DNA from: Candidatus Glassbacteria bacterium
Lineage (GTDB): Bacteria; Gemmatimonadota; Glassbacteria; GWA2-58-10
NCBI GenBank assembly: GCA_019456185.1
Contig: VRUH01000027.1
Span: forward strand, 1 to 48,336
Direction of reading: 5' to 3'
DNA: 48,336 nucleotides
In this document: positions 1 to 8,108 of the stretch, piece by piece
How the letters are laid out: each line of letters starts with the position of its first letter
Numbering within the stretch: the first letter of the stretch is position 1
The notes under the pieces: generated by a model
The model's input: only the letters and a program-made list of their open reading frames with translations
What the model was told of the DNA's origin: nothing
Databases searched by the model: none
Program-made: the position numbers and the translations under genes

Positions 1-80
1 TTTGTCGTTCACTGCTGCAAATCTAATAAGAATGGGGCTTAGCCCGCTTTGTTTTTAGTTTAACCGGACACTACTGACCC
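1..80 (-). mobile_element. Possible insertion-sequence end (partial)
   Basis: The GACACTACTGACCC-type string at 66-80 followed inward by AT-rich sequence looks like an insertion-sequence terminus, with the body of the element beyond the left edge. No transposase coding is visible in the window, so this is a weak call. It could equally be ordinary intergenic DNA. Confidence 0.2.
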
Positions 81-108
81 TAATTAAAAAAGAAGCACGA
101 CTGTTTTT

Positions 109-130
109 CTACTTTTGTGGCCAAAAGTAG
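109..130. repeat. Perfect 9-bp hairpin
   Basis: CTACTTTTG at 109-117 is the exact reverse complement of CAAAAGTAG at 122-130, with a 4-nt loop. It lies in gene-free DNA next to the possible insertion-sequence end. Its role is unknown. Confidence 0.6.
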
Positions 131-231
131 AGCAAAAGCCTTTTCGCCGGCCGAACTCGCATTGGCAGTCAGGGCGCTTCAACCTTCATTGTTAAAGCGG
201 CAAAAAACACGCTGCCGGCGCGGAAGGCCTG

Positions 232-262
232 AAATGTCCCGACGAAGTGCGTCGGGACATTT
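232..262. repeat. Perfect 13-bp hairpin
   Basis: AAATGTCCCGACG at 232-244 pairs exactly with 250-262 around a 5-nt loop (AAGTG). There is no T-run after it on either side, so a simple intrinsic terminator is unlikely. It may be a dispersed hairpin repeat; a genome-wide copy count would tell. Confidence 0.6.
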
Positions 263-418
263 GAAAGCGCACCAGACAGAGACGGATCAGATGATCCGAC
301 GTGGGATCAGCGCTAAAAGATCCGCTGCTTTTGCCCAGGCTCAAACATGCGGCCCGGAATTGCCGCCGCCCTACCGGAAAAAACACCGTGCCCTAAGCTT
401 CACAGGGGTAACCATTAA

Positions 419-454
419 GATTGGTTTCAGTAACCTGATATCCTTAAACCAATC
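419..454. repeat. 9-bp inverted repeat downstream of the GH42 gene
   Basis: GATTGGTTT at 419-427 and AAACCAATC at 446-454 are exact inverted repeats around an 18-nt loop. It sits just past the stop codon of the minus-strand GH42 gene and could act as its transcript end. No U-run follows, so terminator activity is only a guess. Confidence 0.35.
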
Positions 455-481
455 CCAAGAGGTTTTGAAATAAGCTCTATT

Positions 482-2614
482 TCAGTCAACTGGTCTGGCA
501 CCTGTTTCAAAATCTTCCGGCACCAGGAACATCACCTCGCGCCCGGCGATCACAGCCCCGGTATCGGCCGTATCGAAATGTTTGCCGGTAATGGCGCAGC
601 GATATAAGCCTTTTTCCAGGCTCGCCAGCGGAAGCGGCTGAGCGTCCGGCTCGAAATTGAGCACCCAGGCGGCGGGCTGGCCCCGGCCCACGGTTCCTTT
701 CCGCACTCTCAACAACGGCGCCCCCTCGCTCCAGCCGGTCTCGATTCCCGCCTCGTTCAGCAGGCGGGAGACGAGTGAGGCCGCTTCCCGCTCACCGGCC
801 CGGCAGCTCAAGCCCGGATAGAATCCGCAATAGAAAGTCCGTCCCTTGCCCGCCGTGTTGCCGATCAATCTGTTCCCCCCGCCGGAGAGGTCCTGTCCCG
901 AGCCGTATGTTTCCAACCCGGCCAGCATGCCGTGTGCCTGCAGAGTGACCTCGAGCGCCGTGACCTCCACCGGTTTCAGCAGGGCTTTCAGCTTCTTCTC
1001 CCGGCAGCCGAACAGGGTGTCGAGTCCCTGACCCGGCCGAACCGGCTGGACCCAGGCGCGCCTGTCGCGAAACGCCAGGCCGGGGTCGGCCACCAGCGTC
1101 CCGCCCTCGATCACATAGCCTGCCAGGACATAGGACATCTCCTGGCTGACCAGGTGGCAATACGGCAGGACTATCAACTCGTAGCCGCGAATCTGTTCCA
1201 GCTTTTCCACCGCCACCAGGTCGACAGCCAGTCCCTGCCGCCAGAGCAGGCTGAACCATCCCTTGACCGATTCCTTGTAGCGGTAGCAGACTGTGCCCAC
1301 GCGCTCGCTATTTTCCGCGTCTTCCATCTGGCTGTACATGTCTGCCGCGAAATCGAACACCACCGCCACGCGCGCTTTCTCCGGCCGCCAGGAGCGGAAC
1401 GCCGCGGGGTCGCGGCGAGCGGCCCTGCACAGCTCCGATACCGCCAGGCTGCGGTCGGTATCCGACCCGTCGATTTCAACCAGCCCGCTGGTGAGAGATT
1501 CCTCGCTGAACCTTTCGCTCTTGAACTGCCAGATCACGATCCCGCGCGCGCCCTCGCTGAGAGTGGAGCCGAGCATGAACCGCAGGTCCTGGCCGGTGTA
1601 GTCCTCGGCCATGTAGTTCCACGAATTGCCGTAGACCTCGTTGATCCAGAAGTAATCTTTCACCGCCCCCATCCAGCGCGCCTGCATCCCGTAGAGGTAA
1701 GCCTCGTCCCTGAACCCGGGATTGCTGAAGAGCGCCGAGCGGTCGACCTTGAAGAAGGTGTGGAAATCGCCGGTCCAGTGCGGCAGGCTGGTGCCGAACA
1801 CGTCCACTTCGCGGCTGGTGAGCAGATCGTGACTGGTGTCGATAAAGGTGGGCTGGAGCACGGTGTTGAAACCCACGTGGCAGAACAGCGGACGTTCGGG
1901 ATCAAGCCCGCGCACAAGTTCGGCCATCCGCCTTACCCACCAGGCCACCGCATCGGCCCGCGAGCGTCGCCACAACCAGCTGTCGTAGTAGCCCGAGATA
2001 TCGGGCGGAGGGTCGATATCCTTCCAGGCGCGCACCGCCAGCCCGAAAGTTTCGTTGAACCGCTCCACCGATCCGAAGTTGTCCGCCAGCCACTTGCGAT
2101 ACACGGTCCGCGAATGCTTGCAGGCGCAGTCGGCGAACGGGCGGCTGCGCGGTTCGTTCCACAGGTGCCAGCCCAGGATATTTTTCCGCTCGCGGAAACG
2201 TTCCACCCCGGAGCGCACAAACCGCGAGGCTTTCTCCCAGACAACCGGGTTGTCGAAACAGGGCATCCAGCCGCCCAGCGGAAAAGAGCCCCTGGCCCTG
2301 GGCCTGATCGGGACGCCATCGGGCGCCACCCGCTGGGCGTCATAGTTTTTGAACAGCCAGGCCGGAGCGCTTTCGAGAAAGAATTTGAACAGGACCATCA
2401 GGCCGTTGCGCTCCGCCAGTTCGATCAGGCAGTCCATGTCGTCCCAGCGGAAAGTCCCCTCCTCCACCTCGTGCCAGGCCCACTGGGGCCGGAGCTGAAT
2501 CGCCGTGAACCCGAGACCGGCGATATGGCGAAGGTCGTCCTCCCACTCATCGGGAGTGGGCGTTGGCTGACGGTAATACTGGACGCAGAAGTGAAAATCT
2601 TCAGGTGTCGGCAT
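482..2614 (-). CDS. GH42-type beta-galactosidase
   Basis: A 710-residue glycoside hydrolase of the GH42 layout, expected to release galactose (or a related sugar) from beta-galactosides. The first ~400 residues form the TIM-barrel domain. Glu154 in the WNEP motif is the likely acid/base and Glu326 in WINEVYG the likely nucleophile. Residues ~410-620 look like the GATase-like trimerisation domain (VAVVFDF, ELIVLPYCHLVS, GGTLVADPG), followed by a small C-terminal beta domain. The length fits the family (about 650-700). No signal peptide is evident, so it probably acts in the cytoplasm on imported oligosaccharides. It stands alone on its strand, with a palindrome upstream. The exact substrate cannot be told from sequence. 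Confidence 0.85.
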   Translation of the reverse strand: MPTPEDFHFCVQYYRQPTPTPDEWEDDLRHIAGLGFTAIQLRPQWAWHEVEEGTFRWDDMDCLIELAERNGLMVLFKFFLESAPAWLFKNYDAQRVAPDGVPIRPRARGSFPLGGWMPCFDNPVVWEKASRFVRSGVERFRERKNILGWHLWNEPRSRPFADCACKHSRTVYRKWLADNFGSVERFNETFGLAVRAWKDIDPPPDISGYYDSWLWRRSRADAVAWWVRRMAELVRGLDPERPLFCHVGFNTVLQPTFIDTSHDLLTSREVDVFGTSLPHWTGDFHTFFKVDRSALFSNPGFRDEAYLYGMQARWMGAVKDYFWINEVYGNSWNYMAEDYTGQDLRFMLGSTLSEGARGIVIWQFKSERFSEESLTSGLVEIDGSDTDRSLAVSELCRAARRDPAAFRSWRPEKARVAVVFDFAADMYSQMEDAENSERVGTVCYRYKESVKGWFSLLWRQGLAVDLVAVEKLEQIRGYELIVLPYCHLVSQEMSYVLAGYVIEGGTLVADPGLAFRDRRAWVQPVRPGQGLDTLFGCREKKLKALLKPVEVTALEVTLQAHGMLAGLETYGSGQDLSGGGNRLIGNTAGKGRTFYCGFYPGLSCRAGEREAASLVSRLLNEAGIETGWSEGAPLLRVRKGTVGRGQPAAWVLNFEPDAQPLPLASLEKGLYRCAITGKHFDTADTGAVIAGREVMFLVPEDFETGARPVD

Positions 2615-2669
2615 GCGGAAACGTCCCCTGTCCCAGTCTTTGCTGTCGTTAATGGTTTAATACTGACGA

Positions 2670-2686
2670 TTCCGACCCGGTCGGAA
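2670..2686 (-). promoter_or_regulatory. Candidate operator upstream of the GH42 gene
   Basis: TTCCGAC and GTCGGAA form a perfect 7-bp palindrome separated by 3 nt, about 56 nt upstream of the GH42 start. The position would suit a repressor site for a catabolic gene. No regulator gene lies beside it and no clear -35/-10 pair was found, so this is tentative. Confidence 0.3.
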
Positions 2687-2811
2687 CACGACTCTAAAAT
2701 ACTGCCAAGCGCGTTCGGGGCAAACTAGTTTCTGCCCCGGCCGCTTAGCTTGCGCCGGGCGGGATCGGGTGGTAAGCTGGAACAGTTGACCCCGGGCATG
2801 GAGAGACAGCG

Positions 2812-3627
2812 ATGATCAACGTGGGCACCTGTGGATATTCGTACGATGACTGGCGGGGAGTGTTTTATCCCGAAGGCGCGGCGAAAAAGGATTTCCTGGC
2901 CTGGTACGTACGTCATTTCCGCTGCCTGGAACTCAACTCCAGCTACTATGCCATCCCATCGCCCGCTTTGGTATGGAACCTGGCAGAGCGCACACCGGAC
3001 GATTTCGAGGTGGCGGTTAAAGCTTTCCAGGGGATTACCCACGAACGCAACCAGGGCGCCGAAGCCAGCTTGGAAAAGTTTCTCGAAGCGATCAGGCCCC
3101 TGCGCGAGTCCGGCAAGCTGGCCTGCGTCCTGCTGCAGTTCCCCAACAGTTTCCACCGGGGTCAGGCGGAGATGGATTTCCTGGCGCGGCTGATCGAGCG
3201 GGTGCAGCCGGTAACTCCCGTGGTCGAATTCCGCAACTCGGCGTGGACGGGCAGGGAGGTCTGGAGCTGGCTGCGCGGGCTGGATGCTGCTTTCTGCTGC
3301 GTGGATGAACCGGCAATCGAGGGCCTGCTGCCGCCGGAAACCGTGATGACTTCCACGCGGATGGGCTATGTCCGCTTCCACGGCCGCAACGCGGGGCGAT
3401 GGTACGGCCACGACGACCCGGCAGAGCGCTATGACTATCTATACACCGACGATGAATTGCGCGAGTGGGTGCGCGGTATCGGCTGGCTGGGCAGGCAGTG
3501 CGCTGAGACGTTCGTGATGTTCAACAACCACCTCAACGGCCAGGCCGTGCAGAACGCCCGGCGGATGCGGCAGCTGCTGGGCCTCGGCCCGCCGTCGGGA
3601 GCCGAGGACCAGCAGCGCCTGATCTGA
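2812..3627 (+). CDS. DUF72 (YecE-like) family protein
   Basis: A 271-residue member of the DUF72/YecE family, a TIM-barrel fold of unknown biochemical function. The opening GTCGYSYDDWRGVFYP, then LNSSYYAIPS, the VAVKAF strand, VVEFRNSAW and the late YVRFHGRN and FVMFNNH segments are family hallmarks in the usual order and spacing, and the length is typical. The start follows a GGAGAGACAGCG ribosome-binding region. It is divergent from the GH42 gene and convergent with hflC, so it is probably monocistronic. No substrate is known for the family. Confidence 0.85.
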   Translation: MINVGTCGYSYDDWRGVFYPEGAAKKDFLAWYVRHFRCLELNSSYYAIPSPALVWNLAERTPDDFEVAVKAFQGITHERNQGAEASLEKFLEAIRPLRESGKLACVLLQFPNSFHRGQAEMDFLARLIERVQPVTPVVEFRNSAWTGREVWSWLRGLDAAFCCVDEPAIEGLLPPETVMTSTRMGYVRFHGRNAGRWYGHDDPAERYDYLYTDDELREWVRGIGWLGRQCAETFVMFNNHLNGQAVQNARRMRQLLGLGPPSGAEDQQRLI

Positions 3628-3632
3628 CACTC

Positions 3633-3650
3633 GGGGCCGGTTATGGCCCC
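3633..3650. terminator. Hairpin shared by convergent genes
   Basis: GGGGCC at 3633-3638 and GGCCCC at 3645-3650 form a perfect 6-bp stem around a 6-nt loop between the DUF72 stop and the hflC stop, overlapping the latter. It could end transcription in both directions, but no long T-run follows. Confidence 0.4.
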
Positions 3651-4498
3651 TTCCAGAGATACTTGAAAAACTCGGCGTCGGTCGAGAGGATGAGGGTGGT
3701 CGTGCTGTCGATCGCCTTTTCGTAGGCCTCCAGGGTACGCACCAGCTCGTAAAACCCCCGGTCCTTGTTGTAGGCCGAGGCATAGATCCTGGTCGCCTCG
3801 GCGTCGCCCTCGCCCCGCACTTCCTGCGCCGTCTTCTCCGCCTCGGCCATGATAATCACCGCCTGTTTGTCGGTCTCGGCCCTGATCTTCAGCGCCTCCT
3901 CATCGCCCTCGCTGCGGTACTGGTTGGCGATCCGGTTGCGCTCGGCCTCCATGCGGGCGAAAATCGCATTTTCGTTCTCCCGGGGCAGGTCGGCGCGCTT
4001 GATCCTCACGTCCAGCACGTCGATCCCGTAGTCCTGGGTGAGTTCGTTGCATTTACGGGTGACTGTCTCCATGATTTCAGCGCGCTTGGAGCTGATAATA
4101 TCGTGGAACGCGTGGCTTCCCAGTTCCGTGCGTATCTCGGAGTAAATTATGTCGTCGAGCCGGGCCTGGGCGCCGATTTCGTTCTGGACTGTCTGCAGAA
4201 CCTTGAGCGGATCGTTGATCCGCCACTTGGCGTAGTTATCCACGAAGAGGGTCTTCTTGTCCTGGGTCAGGATCTCGGTGGGCGCGCTGTCGTAATCCAG
4301 CAGCCGGCGGTCGAAAACACGCAGCTTATGGATGAACGGTATCCTGAAATTCAGCCCCGCTTCATTGATAATTTTTATCGGCTTACCGAACTTGGTCACC
4401 ACCACCTGTTCGGTCTCCCGGACACTGAACATGCTGTTGGCGCCGACTATAACCAGCAGCACCACCAGCGCGAGTATCACATTCTTTCTTAAAGACAT
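3641..4498 (-). CDS. hflC: HflC, membrane protease modulator
   Basis: A 285-residue SPFH/band-7 protein matching HflC. It has a short N-terminal cytoplasmic stretch and one membrane helix (about residues 8-26), followed by a large periplasmic SPFH domain (VRETEQVVVTKFGKPI, WRINDPLKV). A long alpha-helical coiled-coil region (EAEKTAQEVRGEGDAEATRIYASAY) and the C-terminal YEKAIDSTTTLILSTDAEFFKYL segment follow. HflC pairs with HflK to form a large membrane cage around FtsH and tunes membrane-protein turnover. An AAGGAG ribosome-binding site sits just before the ATG. It lies directly after hflK, 72 nt downstream, so the two form the usual operon. Confidence 0.93.
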   Translation of the reverse strand: MSLRKNVILALVVLLVIVGANSMFSVRETEQVVVTKFGKPIKIINEAGLNFRIPFIHKLRVFDRRLLDYDSAPTEILTQDKKTLFVDNYAKWRINDPLKVLQTVQNEIGAQARLDDIIYSEIRTELGSHAFHDIISSKRAEIMETVTRKCNELTQDYGIDVLDVRIKRADLPRENENAIFARMEAERNRIANQYRSEGDEEALKIRAETDKQAVIIMAEAEKTAQEVRGEGDAEATRIYASAYNKDRGFYELVRTLEAYEKAIDSTTTLILSTDAEFFKYLWKGP

Positions 4499-4569
4499 TT
4501 TAGATCTCCTTCAAGACCGGGTTGGGTTTATTGAAAAAAGGTCTCGCCGTGCTTCCCTCCGTGCAGGTG

Positions 4570-5559
4570 TTACTGGTTGCCGCCGGAGCGGGGAGCGGTC
4601 CGCATGTCAAGCAGCGGCATCAGATTGGTCCCCGTATTCCCGGTTTTGGCGATATACTTTTTCACTCTCGGCATCACTTTCTCCATCGTTTCCAGATAGA
4701 GCCGCGTTTCGGTTACCTGCGGGGCCTGCCTGTATTCGGCCAGCACCCGCTCGAACCTGCTGGCTTCACCCTGGGCGTGGAGCGTGCGCTGCTCGCGGTA
4801 GCTCTCGGCCTGACGGATGAGCTGCTCGGCCCGGCCCCTGGTGCGCGGGATAATGTCGTTCTGGTACCCCTGGGCCTGGTTGATATACTTGTTCTTATCC
4901 TCGAGCGCGCTGGCCACGTCCTTGAACGCATCCACCACTTCCGCCGGCGGGTGGACGTCCTGCAGTTGCACGGCCACCACCATCACGCCGGCGTTGTAGA
5001 GATCGAGTATCTCCTGGAGTTTCTGCTGGATTTCCTGCTGGATCTCGAACTTGCCGTCGGTCAGGGCTTCGTCGATATTGTGGTAGCCCACCACCTGGCG
5101 CATGGTGGCTTCCGAGGCGCTTTTGACCGTCTGGTAGACGTCGCGCACCTCGAAGAGATAGGCCGCCGGGTCCTTGATCTTGAACTGGACGATCAAGTCG
5201 ATATCGACGATATTCTCATCGCCGGTGAGCATCAGGCTCTCCTCCGGCATGTCCTCATAGCGCGCCGGGGGACCCTGGTAAATCGTGCGGAAACCGATCT
5301 CCACGCGCTTGACTTCGGTCACCCTGGGAGTTTCGACAGATTCGACAGGGTACGGCAGGTGGTAGTTGAGTCCGGGTTCGGTGACATTGGACAGCTTGCC
5401 GAAGCGCAGCACCACGCCCAGCTCGTCGGTATCCACCATGTAGAACCCGCTGGCCAGCCACAGGCCCAGGATCACTATTACCGCCAGTGTGATAGTTTTC
5501 CTGTTCAGGCTGGGCATTCTGATTTCGGGTATGTTAATTTCAAAATCTCCGGCTGGCAT
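4570..5559 (-). CDS. hflK: HflK, membrane protease modulator
   Basis: A 329-residue SPFH/band-7 protein matching HflK, partner of HflC. One membrane helix (about residues 23-41, TITLAVIVILGLWLASGFY) follows a short soluble N-terminus, then the SPFH domain (VDTDELGVVLRFGKLSNV), helices and a polar tail. I prefer the ATG at 5559 because a GGAGG motif lies 6 nt upstream; an in-frame TTG 12 nt earlier would place that motif inside the gene. The glycine-rich N-terminal region found in many HflK proteins is short here. The operon hflK-hflC is behind the promoter-like sequence at 5625-5654. Confidence 0.92.
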   Translation of the reverse strand: MPAGDFEINIPEIRMPSLNRKTITLAVIVILGLWLASGFYMVDTDELGVVLRFGKLSNVTEPGLNYHLPYPVESVETPRVTEVKRVEIGFRTIYQGPPARYEDMPEESLMLTGDENIVDIDLIVQFKIKDPAAYLFEVRDVYQTVKSASEATMRQVVGYHNIDEALTDGKFEIQQEIQQKLQEILDLYNAGVMVVAVQLQDVHPPAEVVDAFKDVASALEDKNKYINQAQGYQNDIIPRTRGRAEQLIRQAESYREQRTLHAQGEASRFERVLAEYRQAPQVTETRLYLETMEKVMPRVKKYIAKTGNTGTNLMPLLDMRTAPRSGGNQ

Positions 5560-5624
5560 CAGGGCCTCCAAATAGAGTGGAAACAGAAAGAGATAGTATC
5601 TCCGGACTGAACATGCGAAAGGTT

Positions 5625-5654
5625 AATCTAGGCTAAGACGGTACGGTTTGTCAA
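5625..5654 (-). promoter_or_regulatory. Sigma70-like promoter for hflKC
   Basis: On the minus strand a perfect TTGACA (-35, 5649-5654) is followed after 18 nt by TAGATT (-10, 5625-5630). This puts the start site roughly 60 nt upstream of hflK. It is read by eye. Confidence 0.55.
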
Positions 5655-5818
5655 GCAGGGCGGGCGCGGTGGTATCTATCTTGAGGGGGAACGGCGAGTT
5701 GCATTCAGTTGCACGTTTCCTCGACAATATCCCGCAGCAGGGCGAGTACATCGAGTGGAGTGTCAAGGTTCCAATGTATGTTGCGGGGAAAAAAACATGT
5801 CAAGGCTGTGCAAAAAAC

Positions 5819-6058
5819 TCAGCCGTGGGAATTGCTCACTGCAAACTCTATCCATTTCTCGTGCTCCCGGACATTCCGCACCACGAACCCCTGTTCCCGG
5901 AGACTGCGCAGAATGTCCCGCCCAGTGTCTCCGCCATCGGCGGTCACAGCGAGGTCTTTACCTGCGCCTAGCCGGTCCAGTTCGAGCTTGATCCGCACGA
6001 AATTCATCGGGCAGGGAGTTCCGCGGAGGTCCAGTGTTTGTCCGGCCGGTTTATTCAT
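5819..6058 (-). CDS. TusA-family sulfur carrier
   Basis: A 79-residue TusA/SirA-like protein. Cys16 in the RGTPCPMN motif is the residue expected to carry a persulfide; the family's usual CPxP is CPMN here, so the second proline is missing. It overlaps the end of the upstream E1-like gene by 4 nt (ATGA), showing translational coupling in the order cysK, E1, TusA. By family knowledge it relays sulfur between enzymes in the cytoplasm. By context it may feed or draw sulfur from the cysteine synthase / E1 pair. The exact acceptor is unknown. Confidence 0.88.
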   Translation of the reverse strand: MNKPAGQTLDLRGTPCPMNFVRIKLELDRLGAGKDLAVTADGGDTGRDILRSLREQGFVVRNVREHEKWIEFAVSNSHG

Positions 6059-6858
6059 GGCTGATCCAGGTAAACGGAATCGTCAAGAGAGCATATTTCC
6101 GCAGTTGTCGAACACACCGGGCAATCGGGTGCGGCAGCGGTTACGACCGTGGGGAACCGCATCCGCAGGGCGTCTATCGAGAGCAGCCTGCCGGTCAGCC
6201 CTCCGCCGGTTCCGCAGATCGATTTGATCGCCTCGGCTGCCTGGATACTGCCCACGATACCCACCGCAGGCCCCAGCACTCCGCTGCGCGCGCAGTCTGG
6301 CGTTTCAGACGGCGAGGGCGGCTCCGGTACCAGGCAGCGCAGGCAAGGGTGCTTTCCGGCCGGCGGCTCCCAGGTAAACACCTGTCCCCCGAAACCGAGG
6401 ACACCGGCATGCGAATACGGTTTCCCGGCAAGCACGCAGGCGTCGTTGATCAGGTACTTGGCCGCAAAATTATCCGTGCCGTCCACCACGAAGTCATACC
6501 GCTCGATCAACTCGAGGGCGTTATCTGCGGTCAGGCGCTCGGCACGGCACTCGATTTCGACATCCGGGTTCAAATCCCGCAGGCGCGCCGCCGCGGACTC
6601 GGCCTTGGACGTACCCACTCCGGGAGTAGCGTGGAGCACCTGGCGCTGGAGGTTGCTTAAATCCACCAGGTCCGGATCGACAATCCCCAGGCAGCCCACT
6701 CCGGCGGCCGCCAGATACAGCGAAGCCGGCGAACCAAGTCCGCCGGCTCCGACAATCAGTACGCCGGCAGCGCGCAGCTTCCGCTGGCCCTCGACTCCGA
6801 TCTCGGCCAGCACGATATTGCGGCTGTAGCGTTCAATCTGTTTTTCGTCCAGCTCCAT
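6055..6858 (-). CDS. MoeB/ThiF/HesA-type adenylyltransferase
   Basis: A 267-residue E1-like enzyme that adenylates the C-terminal glycine of a ThiS/MoaD-type sulfur carrier. Visible features are the FSRN-type opening (IERYSRNIVL), the nucleotide-binding loop VGAGGLGSPAS (about residue 36), the SNLQRQ arm, DGTDNFAAKY, and the structural zinc Cys pairs CLRC and CPVC. There is no rhodanese domain. It starts a few nt after the cysK stop and overlaps TusA. No ThiS/MoaD partner is encoded in this cluster; the only one in the window is at 15198-15461. The choice between MoeB, ThiF and HesA cannot be made from sequence alone. Confidence 0.9.
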   Translation of the reverse strand: MELDEKQIERYSRNIVLAEIGVEGQRKLRAAGVLIVGAGGLGSPASLYLAAAGVGCLGIVDPDLVDLSNLQRQVLHATPGVGTSKAESAAARLRDLNPDVEIECRAERLTADNALELIERYDFVVDGTDNFAAKYLINDACVLAGKPYSHAGVLGFGGQVFTWEPPAGKHPCLRCLVPEPPSPSETPDCARSGVLGPAVGIVGSIQAAEAIKSICGTGGGLTGRLLSIDALRMRFPTVVTAAAPDCPVCSTTAEICSLDDSVYLDQP

Positions 6859-6864
6859 CAGGCC

Positions 6865-7794
6865 CTAGATATCCGCGTACAGCGGATGGCTGAGATAGCG
6901 CTCGCCCGTGCTGGGCAGCACCGTGACAATCAGCTTGCCCTTGTTCTCGGCGCGGCCCGCCAACTGAAGGGCCGCATGGACCGCGGCGCCGCTGGAGACA
7001 CCGGCGAAAATACCTTCCTCGCGGGCCAGCCTGCGCGCTATTTCGATCGACTCTTCAGTGCTGACCGTCAAGATCCCGTCGACCACGTCCATGTTCAGGA
7101 TGTCGGGCTTGAATCCGGCGCCGATCCCCTGGATCTTGTGTGGTCCGGGGCATTCGCCGGAGAGCACCGCGCTTTCGACCGGCTCGACAGCATAGGCCTT
7201 GAATTCCGGCTTGCGCTTCCTGATCACCTCGCTCACCCCAGTAATAGTCCCGCCCGTACCGACACCGGAGACGAGGATGTCAATCTTGCCGTCAGTGTCG
7301 TTCCAGATTTCCTCGGCGGTGGTGCGGCGATGGATATCGGGATTGGCCGGGTTCTTGAACTGCTGCGGCACGAACGAGTTCGGAGTATCGGCTGCCAGTT
7401 CCTCGGCCTTCTCCAGCGCTCCTTTCATCCCCTGATCGCCGGGTGTAAGTACCAGCTCGGCGCCCAGCGCCTTGAGAATACTGCGGCGCTCGACAGTCAT
7501 CGTGTCCGGCATGGTCAGGATCAGGCGGTAGCCCCTGGCCGCGGCCACGAACGCCAGGGAGATTCCGGTATTGCCGCTGGTCGGCTCGATAATTACCGAG
7601 TCTTTGTTCAGCTTGCCGTCTTTCTCCGCGGCCTCGATCATGTTGACCCCGATCCGGTCCTTCACCGAACCGAGCGGGTTGAAAAACTCGAGTTTGGCCA
7701 CAATTTCTGCGTCAACACCGGCGGCTATCCTGTTGAGCTTCACCAGCGGCGTCCGGCCGATAGTCTGCGTTATATCATCGTAAATCCTGCCCAT
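6865..7794 (-). CDS. cysK: Cysteine synthase (CysK type)
   Basis: A 309-residue PLP-dependent O-acetylserine sulfhydrylase making cysteine from O-acetylserine and sulfide. Lys45 in GSVKDR is the PLP lysine. [12 protein letters not shown] is the substrate loop, [10 protein letters not shown] the phosphate-binding loop, and [10 protein letters not shown] is characteristic of CysK rather than CysM. The length is normal. A GGGGAGGA ribosome-binding site lies just before the ATG. It is the first gene of a three-gene operon with the E1-like and TusA genes, behind a 250-nt leader with a candidate leader peptide. Confidence 0.94.
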   Translation of the reverse strand: MGRIYDDITQTIGRTPLVKLNRIAAGVDAEIVAKLEFFNPLGSVKDRIGVNMIEAAEKDGKLNKDSVIIEPTSGNTGISLAFVAAARGYRLILTMPDTMTVERRSILKALGAELVLTPGDQGMKGALEKAEELAADTPNSFVPQQFKNPANPDIHRRTTAEEIWNDTDGKIDILVSGVGTGGTITGVSEVIRKRKPEFKAYAVEPVESAVLSGECPGPHKIQGIGAGFKPDILNMDVVDGILTVSTEESIEIARRLAREEGIFAGVSSGAAVHAALQLAGRAENKGKLIVTVLPSTGERYLSHPLYADI

Positions 7795-7910
7795 GATTTA
7801 TCCTCCCCTCAGAAAGCCTCTCAGCTAACTTATACGTTTCCGAACCTCTTCACAACAAGTCATTTATTCTGCTGCGGTACCGGCGTAGGCCGGTGCCAGC
7901 GTGGTAAAAT

Positions 7911-7958
7911 TCAGCCCGGGCAATAATGCCGCCGCTGATCCTTCGATCTCTGCGGCAT
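7911..7958 (-). CDS. Candidate 15-residue leader peptide of the cysK operon
   Basis: In the cysK leader, a strong GGGAGGAGG ribosome-binding site precedes an ATG and a 15-codon frame reading MPQRSKDQRRHYCPG and a stop. It contains one Cys codon near its end and is followed by an imperfect hairpin (7876-7897). Leader peptides with the codon of the pathway product can set transcription or translation of downstream genes. Here that role is inference; a single Cys codon is weak evidence, and no terminator with a U-run is seen. The strong ribosome-binding site is the best argument that it is translated. Confidence 0.4.
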   Translation of the reverse strand: MPQRSKDQRRHYCPG

Positions 7959-8050
7959 GCCTCCTCCCGTTACGGATTAAGCGCGGCGGACTACCCTGCT
8001 AAGTGAAGTACACCGGATCATATATCATTATCTCGATAGTATTAGTAGAC

Positions 8051-8079
8051 AATATAATCCGGGCAGCGCTCTTTGTCAA
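8051..8079 (-). promoter_or_regulatory. Sigma70 promoter of the cysK operon
   Basis: Perfect TTGACA (-35, 8074-8079), a 17-nt spacer and TATATT (-10, 8051-8056) on the minus strand. This implies a 5' leader of about 250 nt before cysK. The leader (7795-8044) contains a small open frame and a hairpin; I looked for SAM-riboswitch motifs and did not find them. Confidence 0.7.
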
Positions 8080-8108
8080 CACCCGGTGCCGTCTTTGTGG
8101 AAAAGGAG

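Larger units (their letters stand above)
1..481. other. Palindrome-rich non-coding left edge
   Basis: I see no credible gene in this stretch. Open frames here read through hairpins and have no recognisable domain. Three perfect inverted repeats are listed separately (109-130, 232-262, 419-454). The first 80 bases, read on the minus strand, start with a GTCAGTAGTGTCCGGTTAA-like run followed by an AT-rich stretch, which resembles the outer end of an insertion sequence lying mostly outside the window. That resemblance is from memory, not from a search. Confidence 0.5.

Noticed and set aside
117-473. 118-codon plus-strand open frame at the left edge
   Set aside because: It reads straight through perfect hairpins, is Arg/Ser-rich, and resembles no protein.
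932-2728. 598-codon plus-strand open frame opposite the GH42 gene
   Set aside because: It is antisense to a clear glycosidase, is rich in His/Arg/Pro/Gly typical of GC-rich shadow frames, and has no domain.
7795-8050. SAM or other known riboswitch before cysK
   Set aside because: I looked for the conserved S-box and T-box strings and did not find them; the leader is better described by a small open frame and a hairpin.
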